DNA of 64,000 bases. Origin: Blastopirellula marina. GTDB lineage: Bacteria > Planctomycetota > Planctomycetia > Pirellulales > Pirellulaceae. The position numbers and the translations under genes were made by a program. Position 1 is the first letter of the stretch, and the number at the start of each line of letters is the position of its first letter. Location of the stretch: positions 248,001 through 312,000 of the forward strand of contig NZ_PUHY01000005.1 of assembly GCF_002967765.1 (NCBI RefSeq). Reading direction: 5' to 3'. Positions 11,979 to 20,616 of the stretch are shown here, piece after piece. The notes below the pieces were generated by a model. That model ran no database searches and was not told where the DNA came from. It was given only the letters and a program-made list of their open reading frames with translations.

Positions 11979-12998
11979 TTATTCTTTCTCCGGCGCAAAG
12001 ATCGTCTTCCAATCGTTCTTCATGCTGATCACTACCCACCCGCTTTCTTTGGCTTCGTCCATTAAGTCTTGAGGAAAGGTGCCGAAGGGGGAGTCTGGCA
12101 GACCGTTTGCTGGGCCATACGCGTATTCTCGCTTGGCATCGTCGTGGAAGACCAACATCTTCAAACTAGGGCCGGTACCAGCAGAGCACCACTGTAGCAT
12201 CTCGCGGTCGCCGGCTGAGTTACCGAACGATGCAATCGGACGTTTGCCAATAAATTGGTTGATTCCGACTGGCTTGCCAGCTTTGTCGTCGACAAAGTTA
12301 ATTTCCGGCAAACGCATTAGGATTGGCTTGCCATCTTTCATTTCGAATTTTGTTGCGATGGTGGTACCGACGACCTGTTCAGCGGGAATACCGTAAACCT
12401 CCATCGTCATCGGACGCATGAACTCGATGCCCCCGCCCGAGACGATGAATGTTTTGAATTCATTCGCCCGCAGGTACTGCAGAAGTTCCAACATTGGAAG
12501 ATAATTGCATTCGGTATATGGGCGTTTGAAGCGGGGGTGACGAGCCGTCTTAAACCAATCGGTCACGATTGCCTCAAACTCTTCGGTGGTGATCCCCGTG
12601 TGTGTCGCCACGATCAACTCGACCAGGCCTTTCTTTCCCGATGCGGCGACGGCCTTAAGGTCGTTTTCAAGAACTGCTTTGAACGGTTGCTGCGTTTTCC
12701 ACTCCGGGTGCTGTGGGGCCAATGTACGCACGCGATCGAAGGCGAACGCCATCTGGGTGTACATCGGGTGTTCGGTCCACAAGGTCCCATCATTGTCGAA
12801 CGTGGCAATCCGATCTTCCGGAGCGACGTAACCGCTCGAATCTTTGTCGGTCACCGTCTTTACGAATTCGATAATGGCTTCTTTCGCAGCGGAATCGTTC
12901 CACGAAGCGAGTGGCTCGGCCGCACGTATTGGCACCGAAATAAGAGCAACCAGAGTAAGACTGAATAGCCAAAGTGACAATCGATTGGGACGCTGCAT
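11979..12998 (-). CDS. Secreted HAD-superfamily phosphatase
   Basis: 339 residues. The signal peptide is residues 1-27 (RLSLWLFSLTLVALISVPIRAA). HAD motif I is IATFDNDGTLW with nucleophile D68 and acid/base D70. Motif II is FIVSGGGIEF, and motif III/IV is around GNSAGDREML, so the catalytic set is complete. The cap region and the overall pattern resemble the phosphoserine-phosphatase-like (HAD-IB) branch, whose exported members are generic phosphatases. The substrate is unknown. The ATG is preceded by a GAGGT-type ribosome site. The gene lies downstream of the arylsulfatase on the same strand, but a strong terminator at 13049-13084 separates them, so it probably has its own promoter. Confidence 0.85.
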   Translation of the reverse strand: MQRPNRLSLWLFSLTLVALISVPIRAAEPLASWNDSAAKEAIIEFVKTVTDKDSSGYVAPEDRIATFDNDGTLWTEHPMYTQMAFAFDRVRTLAPQHPEWKTQQPFKAVLENDLKAVAASGKKGLVELIVATHTGITTEEFEAIVTDWFKTARHPRFKRPYTECNYLPMLELLQYLRANEFKTFIVSGGGIEFMRPMTMEVYGIPAEQVVGTTIATKFEMKDGKPILMRLPEINFVDDKAGKPVGINQFIGKRPIASFGNSAGDREMLQWCSAGTGPSLKMLVFHDDAKREYAYGPANGLPDSPFGTFPQDLMDEAKESGWVVISMKNDWKTIFAPEKE

Positions 12999-13048
12999 GG
13001 TCGGTACCTCGTGACTCGTATCGTTTGATCAATTAAGTATTCGAATAG

Positions 13049-13084
13049 AAAAATGCGAGCCACCTGATGATGACTCGCATTTTT
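13049..13084 (-). terminator. Strong intrinsic terminator downstream of the arylsulfatase gene
   Basis: Arms AAAAATGCGAG (13049-13059) and CTCGCATTTTT (13074-13084) form a perfect 11-bp stem with a 14-nt loop and built-in A and T tracts. It lies 22 bp past the sulfatase stop codon on the minus strand. Confidence 0.85.
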
Positions 13085-13105
13085 CGTCGTTTAGCAGTTC
13101 AAGTG

Positions 13106-14758
13106 TTAGTTACCCGTTGGTAATGGAATCGTAACGCCGTTCTTTTCCAACGCTTCTCGGACATACTTGAACCGTTGGTAATCGGAAAGGGTAATAGGCC
13201 CAGTGTACGTTTCACTCTGTAGCTTACGTGGCGGGTATTTAACATACGTCTTCATCAACTTCTGGATCGATTCGTTAATCGTTACCATCGTCCAGGTACG
13301 TTCCGTGAAGTTGTTCATGAAGATATCGTAACGTTCTTGCGGGTCTGCCCACAAATCGAAAACTTGAGGAACGGTTGCGACGTACTTGTCCGCCCCTTTC
13401 CAGCCCAGATTCGTGTCGACTGCCAAACCGCCGGTTGGTGCGCCATCGTCACCACGAAGGTTGAAGACCGCCTTGTAATTGCCGACACGAGCTGCACCAG
13501 GCGTCAGTTCGTTTTCGGTGAAGTAGAACCACGAAGTGCGTTCCGATTTGCCTTCGCCGGTCAGGACTGGGGTCATATCGTAACTATCGAATACGATCGG
13601 TTCCCCTTCGCGATCCTTCTCTGGCAGCTTCAAACCAGCCGCAGCGGCGAAGGTGGCCATCAAGTCCAAACCACCGACGATGTCGTGGTTTTTGACCCCT
13701 TCTTTGATCTTGCCAGGCCATATTGCGATCGCCGGAACACGGTTACCACCTTCACGCACGGTACCCTTGGTGCCGCGGAATGGCGTGTAGCCAGCATCGG
13801 GGTAAACATCTTGCCAGGCACCATTATCGGTCGTGTAAAACACAAGCGTATTCTGATCAAGCTTCAGTTCACGTAGCTTGTTCATGATGTTGCCGATACG
13901 GGAGTCGAGCTCGAATACCGAGTCCGCATACTTCGACTTCGAGAGCGACTTGTGCTCGTATTCCGGAGCTGGCAGGTTCGGCTGGTGAACCTTCATAAAG
14001 TTGATGTTGATGAAGAACGGCTGATTGGGCGTCTTCGCGGCGTCTTCCAGGAACTCGATGCCCGACTTTTCGACATACTTATCCATGAAAGGAATCCCCA
14101 CGACCCCTTTCTCGGGCGTGTCGACATACTGGCCGTTGACTTTCCAATCTTGCTTGGCAGGTTCGCCGGCCTTACCAGATAGCGAGCCTTTGGTCACTTT
14201 GTCGAACATCTCACGCAGCTTCGGATCCATATCGGGGAACCAAGTCGGATCACCGTACGTGTACGCGTTGCAGTGATACAGGAAGCAGTGCTCCATCACG
14301 TCGTAACCTTGCGCGTTGGGCAGTGCGTAGTCCGCTTCACCCAAGTGCCACTTGCCGGTGAAGTACGTTTTGTAGCCTGCTTGTTTCAATACGGAAGCAA
14401 GCGTCCATTCAGCGGCCGGTAGTCCGCCCCCCTGCCCTTGGAAGGCAACCGTCGTCATCCCACTGCGATTGGGAATGCGTCCGGTTTGCATCGCAGCGCG
14501 GCCAGGCGTGCAGCTTGGTTGCGCGTAAAACGAAAAGAAGGTCATCCCTTCCGCCGCCATACGATCGATGTTCGGTGTGGGCATGCCGCGGCCCACGCCA
14601 CCCCCGTAAGGTCCCAAGTCACCGTAACCAGTATCGTCCGATACAATGAATAAGATGTTCGGCTTCTTGGCTTGGCCGTACGTGGTTGTGGCTGTACTGG
14701 CGATTGCCGTCGCTGCGATAAGCAGCATGCAAAGATAACGCCACGCGGAGATTCTCAT
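13106..14758 (-). CDS. Arylsulfatase (formylglycine-dependent, S1 type), secreted
   Basis: 550 residues. The signal peptide is residues 1-29. The sulfatase core starts at KKPNILFIVSDDTGYGDLG, where D41 and D42 are calcium ligands. The C-x-P-x-R motif follows (C83-T-P-G-R, then AAMQTGR); C83 is the residue converted to formylglycine by a separate modifying enzyme that is not encoded here. Further conserved blocks are GKWHLGE and FYTTDNGAW. It hydrolyses sulfate esters outside the cytoplasm. The exact substrate cannot be read from sequence, although planctomycetes typically use such enzymes on sulfated algal polysaccharides. GGGAG precedes the ATG. A divergent AraC-type regulator lies upstream, with a 17-bp palindrome between the two genes. 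Confidence 0.93.
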   Translation of the reverse strand: MRISAWRYLCMLLIAATAIASTATTTYGQAKKPNILFIVSDDTGYGDLGPYGGGVGRGMPTPNIDRMAAEGMTFFSFYAQPSCTPGRAAMQTGRIPNRSGMTTVAFQGQGGGLPAAEWTLASVLKQAGYKTYFTGKWHLGEADYALPNAQGYDVMEHCFLYHCNAYTYGDPTWFPDMDPKLREMFDKVTKGSLSGKAGEPAKQDWKVNGQYVDTPEKGVVGIPFMDKYVEKSGIEFLEDAAKTPNQPFFININFMKVHQPNLPAPEYEHKSLSKSKYADSVFELDSRIGNIMNKLRELKLDQNTLVFYTTDNGAWQDVYPDAGYTPFRGTKGTVREGGNRVPAIAIWPGKIKEGVKNHDIVGGLDLMATFAAAAGLKLPEKDREGEPIVFDSYDMTPVLTGEGKSERTSWFYFTENELTPGAARVGNYKAVFNLRGDDGAPTGGLAVDTNLGWKGADKYVATVPQVFDLWADPQERYDIFMNNFTERTWTMVTINESIQKLMKTYVKYPPRKLQSETYTGPITLSDYQRFKYVREALEKNGVTIPLPTGN

Positions 14759-14984
14759 GGTTGGCTCCCTAACATGGATGTTGCGAAAAACTCTGGTCCG
14801 ATTTCCTCAAGAGCCATCGCTTCTGTCCTTGGAAACACGCAAAAATCACCATACATAGCGTGTAAGACGAAAGGTGCTCTTTAAGGGCCTCTACCTTGAT
14901 CTTCCCTCAGCACAATCCTAGGTGCTGGCCGCCGAATCCTGTTGAAGAACGAGCGTGTTTTTCGGCAATCGACTCGTGCATGAG

Positions 14985-15001
14985 TGATCATAGTATGATC
15001 A
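14985..15001. promoter_or_regulatory. Perfect 17-bp palindrome between arylsulfatase and AraC-type gene
   Basis: Arms TGATCATA and TATGATCA flank a single central G. It lies in the 457-bp divergent intergenic region, 227 bp before the sulfatase start and 215 bp before the regulator start. This is the expected size and place for a dimer-binding operator. The binding protein is not known; AraC proteins usually prefer direct repeats, so another regulator may act here. Confidence 0.45.
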
Positions 15002-15215
15002 TCTCGCCAATAGCCATTCACCCTATACAATGTTCCGATTGCATAGGGATTCTTGGGTCGAGATAAGAATGCTAATGAGCAACAACGTTCCGTGAATCGT
15101 CAGGCGCGAACGGATCGCAAGGTAGCCACTAAGGGTTAGCGGTCCAGGCACCGTAAGTTGTATACTGTTGCTAACCGATGGCAACTGGATGTCCATTTTC
15201 CGACAAGAATTGCGC

Positions 15216-16181
15216 ATGAAGATTTTGTGTCAGGAGCGTTCGATACATTCTTTCGATCCGGAAGTTTTGATTGATGTGGTTGCCAATACCGGCTTCGATC
15301 AACGTTTGCTGCGGGGTGGTCAGTTTTCTGGTAGTCTCTCACGAATCGCTCTGCCAAACTTGCGCATCGATAAGGGATGTTACACACTACCTTGCTTCGC
15401 GCGCGGATCGGCGTCTTCCCAATGGGTCATGGTTGGCATGACGTTTACGGCCGAGCAATCCGCTTGGGTGAACGGACGGGATACCTATTTTGACGACTTC
15501 CAGCTCTATGCTGAAAATGCGGCCGTCGATTATCGAACCGTGCCAGACTCGCCCTGGGTTGCATTGCAAGTAGCACGCGATTGGTTGCAAGTTCAGGCAA
15601 TAGAGCTCACCGGACGCGAAATCCCATATCCGCAGCATGGCTTTCAAAATGTTGTGGTGCCACGCTGGGCCGCCATGCAACTACGAGCAGAAATCGAGGC
15701 GCTAATTGTTAGCCAACGTGATCTACCGCTCGAGCAGATGAACTTGACCGCTGACCGATGGGAACGACGTCTTGTTACGACATTGGTCGCAGCCCTTTCC
15801 CATGCAACACCCGACCGGCCTTCGCTCGATATGCAAACCCGGCGAAAAAAACAATTAATGGAAGCGGTCGAGCATTACCTGATCCACCACATTACGGAAG
15901 ACGTTCGGCTCGAGGACTTGGTCCGGTTTACGGGAACGGAAGAACGTAGCCTGCAACGTCACTGTGGCGAGATCTATGGATTGACGCCAAAACAGTTACT
16001 CGGGATCGTCCGGCTCAACCTGATCCGGGGCGAACTTCTTCGGCCTGAGAACAAGTATGCCAAAGTCCGGACGATCGCTCAGAAATGGGGCATCCGACAT
16101 CAAGGGCGCTTCGCCGCACGTTACGAGGAACTGTTCGGCGAGAAACCAAGCGAGACGACGCCGCGATTCGTTAAGATGTGA
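15216..16181 (+). CDS. AraC-family transcriptional regulator (paralogue of the gene at 58936)
   Basis: 321 residues from the ATG at 15216. An earlier in-frame ATG at 15168 is possible, but alignment with the second copy at 58936 places both starts at the same residue (12 residues before the shared FDP). The C-terminal 100 residues carry the double helix-turn-helix: HHITEDVRLEDLVRFTGTEERSLQRHCGEIYGLTPKQLL, then a second helix pair ending GRFAARYEELFGEKPSE. The N-terminal half (DVVANTGFDQRLL, DKGCYTLPCFAR, QLYAENAAVDYRTV, EIPYPQHG) is shared only with its paralogue and is probably the signal-sensing or dimerisation part. The ligand is unknown. The gene is divergent from the sulfatase and convergent with the Rrf2 gene, with 5 bp between stop codons. 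Confidence 0.88.
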   Translation: MKILCQERSIHSFDPEVLIDVVANTGFDQRLLRGGQFSGSLSRIALPNLRIDKGCYTLPCFARGSASSQWVMVGMTFTAEQSAWVNGRDTYFDDFQLYAENAAVDYRTVPDSPWVALQVARDWLQVQAIELTGREIPYPQHGFQNVVVPRWAAMQLRAEIEALIVSQRDLPLEQMNLTADRWERRLVTTLVAALSHATPDRPSLDMQTRRKKQLMEAVEHYLIHHITEDVRLEDLVRFTGTEERSLQRHCGEIYGLTPKQLLGIVRLNLIRGELLRPENKYAKVRTIAQKWGIRHQGRFAARYEELFGEKPSETTPRFVKM

Positions 16182-16186
16182 CCTGC

Positions 16187-16609
16187 TTACGAAACGTCGC
16201 ACAGAGGAACAATCGGACTAGTCGAGTCCAACAATTGGCGCATCGTTACCCCGCGAAACGCGGCTTCCGCGGCCGCATACGATTTATCGAGCTCGGCATG
16301 CAGTGGGCAAAGTTCGGTGTGGGTCAGCAGCCCTAGCGGACATTCGCGAATTCGTTGCAGAGGCGAGACCGCGTTGATGACATCTAGAATCGTGATCGCA
16401 TCAAGCGAGCCAGCCAGTTCGTAGCCTCCGCCAGGTCCGGGACGTGATCGCACGAGTGAGGCGGCTGCCAAGTCTTGCAACACGCGATTGAGGTAACGCC
16501 GAGGTACTTTCGTCTTCTCGGAAAGAAAATTGGCCGATGCCGGCAGCCCTTTCTGGGCAGCCATGGCGGCAACCGCGCGGAGCGCATATTCGGCCGTTTT
16601 TGAGATCAT
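16187..16609 (-). CDS. Rrf2-family transcriptional regulator, probable Fe-S sensor
   Basis: 140 residues. The N-terminal winged helix has the family pattern [17 protein letters not shown], then [39 protein letters not shown]. Three cysteines are present: two in the [17 protein letters not shown] segment, ten residues apart, and one near the C-terminus (PLCDVS). Rrf2 proteins such as IscR and NsrR bind an iron-sulfur cluster through three cysteines in this region and respond to iron-sulfur status, nitric oxide or redox. Here the third Cys is unusually far away, so cluster ligation is plausible but not certain. AAGGA precedes the ATG. The divergent region to the cupin gene holds several operator-like sites, suggesting autoregulation and control of the cupin and cytochrome-like genes. 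Confidence 0.88.
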   Translation of the reverse strand: MISKTAEYALRAVAAMAAQKGLPASANFLSEKTKVPRRYLNRVLQDLAAASLVRSRPGPGGGYELAGSLDAITILDVINAVSPLQRIRECPLGLLTHTELCPLHAELDKSYAAAEAAFRGVTMRQLLDSTSPIVPLCDVS

Positions 16610-16644
16610 TTCGAGTCCTTCCGACCGCAGTTACCGCAAACCAG

Positions 16645-16693
16645 AAATGTATACATTGACCTGCACGTTTAAATGTGTACCTTTAGGTGTACG
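16645..16693. promoter_or_regulatory. Operator cluster between rrf2-type gene and cupin
   Basis: A perfect 12-bp palindrome, AATGTATACATT, lies at 16646-16657. Two related copies follow: AATGTGTACCTT at 16672-16683 and AGGTGTACGAAT at 16685-16696, all sharing a GTxTAC or GTGTAC core. They sit in the divergent promoter region 37-90 bp upstream of the Rrf2-type start. I infer that they are binding sites of that regulator. Confidence 0.55.
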
Positions 16694-16788
16694 AATCAAC
16701 TTTACCTCATCCCTTCGTGCGCAGCAAGTTGCTGCCGGGGCGAGGTGACGCTGGCCTTCGAGAAACCTCCTTCGTGGGGTCAACTGGA

Positions 16789-17115
16789 ATGAAGTTAAGT
16801 CCCTCTGCTTGCGAAGTAATCACCGTTGGCGATTTCGACCAGCGTTGTGCTTCGTCGCAACTTGATGTGCTATTGAAATCGAGTCGTCTGCGAGTGATTC
16901 GCGTTGCTTTGGCGGCCGGCGCGTCGTTAAAAGAGCACACCGCCCCAGGCGAACTACTGGTTCAATGCATGCAGGGGAAAGTCGCGATGACCCTGCCGCA
17001 TCGAAAGCAGGTGCTCGTGCCAGGTCAATTGATTCACGTGCCAGATCGCTTGCCACATGCGGTGGAGGCAATCGAAGATTCCCAACTGTTATTGACGATC
17101 GTGGTAGATTCCTAG
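16789..17115 (+). CDS. Small cupin-domain protein
   Basis: 108 residues from the ATG at 16789, with a GGGG ribosome site. The upstream in-frame ATG at 16687 lies inside the operator cluster and is unlikely. The sequence forms one cupin barrel: AAGASLKEHTAPGELLVQCMQGKVAM, then VLVPGQLIHVPDRLPHAVEA. H and E residues in the first motif and a His in the second (RLPHAVEA) could bind one metal ion. Single-domain cupins of this type serve as small-molecule or redox sensors or as simple oxygenases, and no specific role can be given. It is divergent from the Rrf2 regulator and 57 bp upstream of the CxxCH protein, probably in one operon. Confidence 0.8.
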   Translation: MKLSPSACEVITVGDFDQRCASSQLDVLLKSSRLRVIRVALAAGASLKEHTAPGELLVQCMQGKVAMTLPHRKQVLVPGQLIHVPDRLPHAVEAIEDSQLLLTIVVDS

Positions 17116-17172
17116 TTTCCCACCTTGTAACTCCCGCCTAGCTACCCGCCACCTGCTCGAAAGATTGTCACC

Positions 17173-18468
17173 ATGAGATTGTGGGCGTTGCCGTTTTTGC
17201 TGGTCATGTTGTCAGGAACTTCGCACCTGGGTGGGCAAGAACCTTACGACGAAGAGCCCATCAACTACAGCGAGAAGTCCGAGGACAATCCAATCGCTCG
17301 ATTGCAGGCGAAGTTGGATGAAGGAACCGAAGACCTCGCCTTCGACGAAGATCACGGCTTTCTCAAGTCAGTCCTCCAAGCCTTAGAGATCTCGCAGGAA
17401 TCGCAGGTGTTGGTTTATTCGAAGACCAGCTTCCAACTACAAGCCATTTCCCCTCGTACGCCGCGTGCCCTTTACTACAACGACCACACCTACGTCGGCT
17501 GGGTGCAAGGCGGGGACGTAGTCGAAGTCATGACCACCGATCCCATCCGTGGCGAGATCTTCTACACGCTACAACAAGACCCGGAAGAGAAACCTCAATT
17601 TATCCGCGATCAAGGGCAATGCACGGTTTGTCATGCCTCGTCACGTACTCAGCGGGTTCCAGGCGGCTTGGTGCGATCGGCGTTTGTCAATGCAGGCGGA
17701 ATGCCACATTATGGCGCTGGCACATTCAATACCGACCAAACCAGCCCGTTCTCCGAACGTTGGGGTGGCTGGTACGTCACCGGGAGCCATGGTGCGATGC
17801 GGCACATGGGAAACGTCGTTTCACGCGATCGCCACGATCCTGAAAACATCGACCGGGAAGATGGCGCCAACGTGACTGACCTCTCTAAGCGATTCAAGGT
17901 CGAGACGTATCTCACGCAGCACAGCGACATCGTTGCCCTCATGGTGCTCGAACATCAATTGCAGATGCAAAACTTAATCACGCTGGCTAGTCACGAATCG
18001 CGTCGTGCGACTCATCACGATCAGATCATGAACAAAGCCCTGGAACGTGCCGCAGACTACGTCAGCGATTCGACCACGCGGCGCATCAACAATGCTGCCG
18101 AGAAGCTGGTGCGTTACATGTTGTTCGTCGACGAAGCAAAGCTAACCGACGAAGTTAAAGGTTCGTCCCGGTTCGCCGAGGAATTTCAAGCGATCGCGCC
18201 GACCGATACTCAAGGAAGGTCTTTGCGAGAATTGGACTTGAAGACGCGGTTGTTCAAGTATCCCTGCAGTTACATGGTCTACTCCGAGTCGTTCGAGCAG
18301 CTTCCACAGAAAATGCAGGCCACCATCGCCAAGCGGTTGCACGAAATCTTAAGTGGTAGCAATCCAGAAGAAGACTACCAGCATTTGAGCGCCGAAGATC
18401 GCCAGGCGATCCGCGAGATATTAGCGGAAACCAAGCCGCAGTTCTGGGCGTTGGGCCAGGCAAAGTAA
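17173..18468 (+). CDS. Exported cytochrome-c-like protein with a single CxxCH
   Basis: 431 residues. The signal peptide is residues 1-21 (LWALPFLLVMLSGTSHLGG). One covalent haem-binding site is C150-T-V-C153-H154 within GQCTVCHASSRTQ. Long conserved flanks include SPRTPRALYYNDHTYVGWVQGGDVVEV and a His-rich stretch (HYGAGTF, GSHGAMRHMGN, DRHDPEN) that may supply axial ligands or another metal site. I recognise it as a planctomycete periplasmic family without assigned function. Its position between an Rrf2 regulator with a cupin and the globin-kinase/cbb3 cluster suggests electron transfer or nitrogen-oxide handling; this is inference. The C-terminal third is helical and lacks other motifs. Confidence 0.75.
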   Translation: MRLWALPFLLVMLSGTSHLGGQEPYDEEPINYSEKSEDNPIARLQAKLDEGTEDLAFDEDHGFLKSVLQALEISQESQVLVYSKTSFQLQAISPRTPRALYYNDHTYVGWVQGGDVVEVMTTDPIRGEIFYTLQQDPEEKPQFIRDQGQCTVCHASSRTQRVPGGLVRSAFVNAGGMPHYGAGTFNTDQTSPFSERWGGWYVTGSHGAMRHMGNVVSRDRHDPENIDREDGANVTDLSKRFKVETYLTQHSDIVALMVLEHQLQMQNLITLASHESRRATHHDQIMNKALERAADYVSDSTTRRINNAAEKLVRYMLFVDEAKLTDEVKGSSRFAEEFQAIAPTDTQGRSLRELDLKTRLFKYPCSYMVYSESFEQLPQKMQATIAKRLHEILSGSNPEEDYQHLSAEDRQAIREILAETKPQFWALGQAK

Positions 18469-18501
18469 GTTTGGGGACATGCCCGATTCGGTCATGCTGT
18501 G

Positions 18502-18534
18502 TTAGGCTGGGAGAATATTCTTCCCACAACCTAA
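18502..18534 (+). other. Two-tier imperfect hairpin before the globin-kinase gene
   Basis: The outer arms are TTAGG (18502-18506) and CCTAA (18530-18534). The inner arms are TGGGA (18508-18512) and TCCCA (18522-18526), with GAATATTC in the loop. It lies 22 bp before the kinase ATG and 34 bp after the preceding stop. It has no T-tract, so it may be a protein-binding dyad or a leader structure rather than a terminator. Confidence 0.35.
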
Positions 18535-18555
18535 GTTGCTTGAAGATCGTCTCGC

Positions 18556-20607
18556 ATGACCCCTGACCGTCCCTTTGTTCGTCGCTTCGAGGATCTGAAG
18601 CGATATATCGATTGGCAAAGCGAAGATGTAGCCTGCTCAGCCGAATTGTTAATGCGGTTGGCTCCTCACTTCGATGCCATCATTACCGATTTCTATGACG
18701 AAATCAGTCGTCATGCCGCCGCATTTCGTGTGATCACCGGGGGCCAACGCCAGATCGATCGACTGAAGCACAGCTTGGGGTTGTGGTTGAACGATGCCCT
18801 TCTGGCTGAATATGACGCCACCTTTCTCGAGAAACGGCGTCGGATCGGGCGCCGTCACGTCGAAATCGGTCTCGATCAGATTTACGTCAATGCCGCATTC
18901 GCTCGGATTCGCGGGCGCTTACACGAGCTTCTCGGTGGGCAGGAAGATCTTTCCACTGAGCGGCTCGTCTTTCTGAAGAAGTCGCTCGATAAGCGGCTCG
19001 ATCTCGACTTGGCGATCATGGCCGATGCTTACCATATAGAGTACCAGGTTCACCAACTACCGGTCGATCATGCGCGGTTGAAACAACAGAAGCGGCTCGC
19101 CGTGCTCAGTCGCGACGCACTCGCCGGAGCGCCGCTTGATGCGTTATTCGATCAAGCGGTGGCTTATCTCATGGAGACTTTCCAGGGAGATTTTGCCGAG
19201 TACCTCGAGTACCGCGCGGCAGATCAGATCTTTTGTTTGCGTTCCGCCGCCGGTTGGCCCATCCCTGAAGACGGTACGCCTATTGAACGTTGCTCACACG
19301 ATGATTACTTCCGGTGGATCACGGCCAGTCGTGATTGCGTGGCGATCGAAGATCATGATTTGAGTACCGATCTGAACCCGCCGGCCCGCTATCGCGAGCA
19401 GCGGATCGTCAGTAGTTTGCAGGTCGCAGTTCGTATTGAAGAGGATGTTTACGGAATTCTCGGAGTTCATTTCCAAAAACGGCGTCAGTTTCATGCCTCG
19501 GATCATGACTACTTGGTTTCGATGGCCAACTTGATCGCCAACGCGGTCCATCGCAAAGGGATCGAAAGCCAACGCCAGCAGAGCGAATACCAGGTTCGCC
19601 GCTTGATCGAACGGTTGCCAGCCGGGGCTGTTTACGTAGCGGGAGGGCATTTGCAGGTCAATCAGGCCGTCGAGCAGATGACCGGCCGCTCGCGTACGCA
19701 ACTGGCGACCATGTCTGATTGGAACGAACTGTTGGTGGAAGTCAGCGAAGATTCGATCCCCCGACCCGACGCCGCCGCTGCCGAGGGGACCATTCACCAA
19801 TCGGAAGTTCGCATTCTTCGTCCCGACGGCGAGCAACGAATCATCGCCCAATTAAAGTTCAAGTCGGCGATCGACGAAATCTGGCTGCTGCACGACATTA
19901 CCGATCAAGAGGAACGTCGCCGTCAGCAGCTGCAAGCTGAGCGGCTGGCCGCAATCGGGCAGATGATCACCGGCTTGGCCCATGAAAGCCGTAATGCGCT
20001 GCAGCGGATTCAGGCGTGCACCGAAATGCTTGAACTCGAGTTCGAGACAGAATCGGAAGAAATGAAATTGATTGGTCGGCTTCAGCAGGCTCAGGACGAC
20101 CTTCAGCTGCTCTTTGATGAGGTACGAAACTACGCGGCTCCGATTATCTTGGAGAAACGCCCGACCGAGTTGATCCACGTCTGCCGTCAAGCATGGGAAC
20201 AAACGGCACCCCTGCGTCGCGGACGCAAAACCGAGCTAGAGTTGATTGGGGAACAGGAAATACTGATACAAGCCGATCAATTCCGCCTCGTACAGGTTTT
20301 CCGCAACTTATTCGAAAATGCGCTGGCCGCTTGTCCTGACCCTGCGATCATTCGGACCGAAATCATCCCCTACGATGACGCCCAAGTCAAAATCACGGTC
20401 TCTGATAGTGGTCCAGGGTTTGAAGAGGCGATCGCCAAGCGGATGTTAGAGCCATTTTTCACAACCAAGACCAAGGGATCCGGGTTGGGCATGGCAATTG
20501 CATCACGAATCGTCGAGTCCCATGGAGGACAGATTGTACCGATCAGCCAGCCGGGAGACGGTGGGAAGTTCCTCCTGACGTTCCCGATCGAAGCCGAAGC
20601 CCGGTAG
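18556..20607 (+). CDS. Globin-coupled sensor histidine kinase
   Basis: 683 residues, no membrane segment. Residues about 5-160 form a sensor-globin (protoglobin) domain. The family pattern KRRRIGRRHVEIGLDQIYV gives H101 as the proximal haem ligand. A GAF-like domain (about 180-330), a PAS-like segment (about 340-450) and the transmitter follow. The transmitter has an H-box at LAHESRNALQR with phospho-acceptor H476, an N-box (NLFENALAA) and G-boxes (DSGPGF, then KGSGLGMAIA). Globin-coupled sensors bind oxygen, NO or CO at haem and change output activity. Nine base pairs separate it from a receiver gene, and 16 bp further lies a sigma-54 activator gene. The oxidase genes follow, so it most likely senses dissolved gas to control respiration. 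Confidence 0.93.
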   Translation: MTPDRPFVRRFEDLKRYIDWQSEDVACSAELLMRLAPHFDAIITDFYDEISRHAAAFRVITGGQRQIDRLKHSLGLWLNDALLAEYDATFLEKRRRIGRRHVEIGLDQIYVNAAFARIRGRLHELLGGQEDLSTERLVFLKKSLDKRLDLDLAIMADAYHIEYQVHQLPVDHARLKQQKRLAVLSRDALAGAPLDALFDQAVAYLMETFQGDFAEYLEYRAADQIFCLRSAAGWPIPEDGTPIERCSHDDYFRWITASRDCVAIEDHDLSTDLNPPARYREQRIVSSLQVAVRIEEDVYGILGVHFQKRRQFHASDHDYLVSMANLIANAVHRKGIESQRQQSEYQVRRLIERLPAGAVYVAGGHLQVNQAVEQMTGRSRTQLATMSDWNELLVEVSEDSIPRPDAAAAEGTIHQSEVRILRPDGEQRIIAQLKFKSAIDEIWLLHDITDQEERRRQQLQAERLAAIGQMITGLAHESRNALQRIQACTEMLELEFETESEEMKLIGRLQQAQDDLQLLFDEVRNYAAPIILEKRPTELIHVCRQAWEQTAPLRRGRKTELELIGEQEILIQADQFRLVQVFRNLFENALAACPDPAIIRTEIIPYDDAQVKITVSDSGPGFEEAIAKRMLEPFFTTKTKGSGLGMAIASRIVESHGGQIVPISQPGDGGKFLLTFPIEAEAR

Positions 20608-20616
20608 AGGTTTCCG

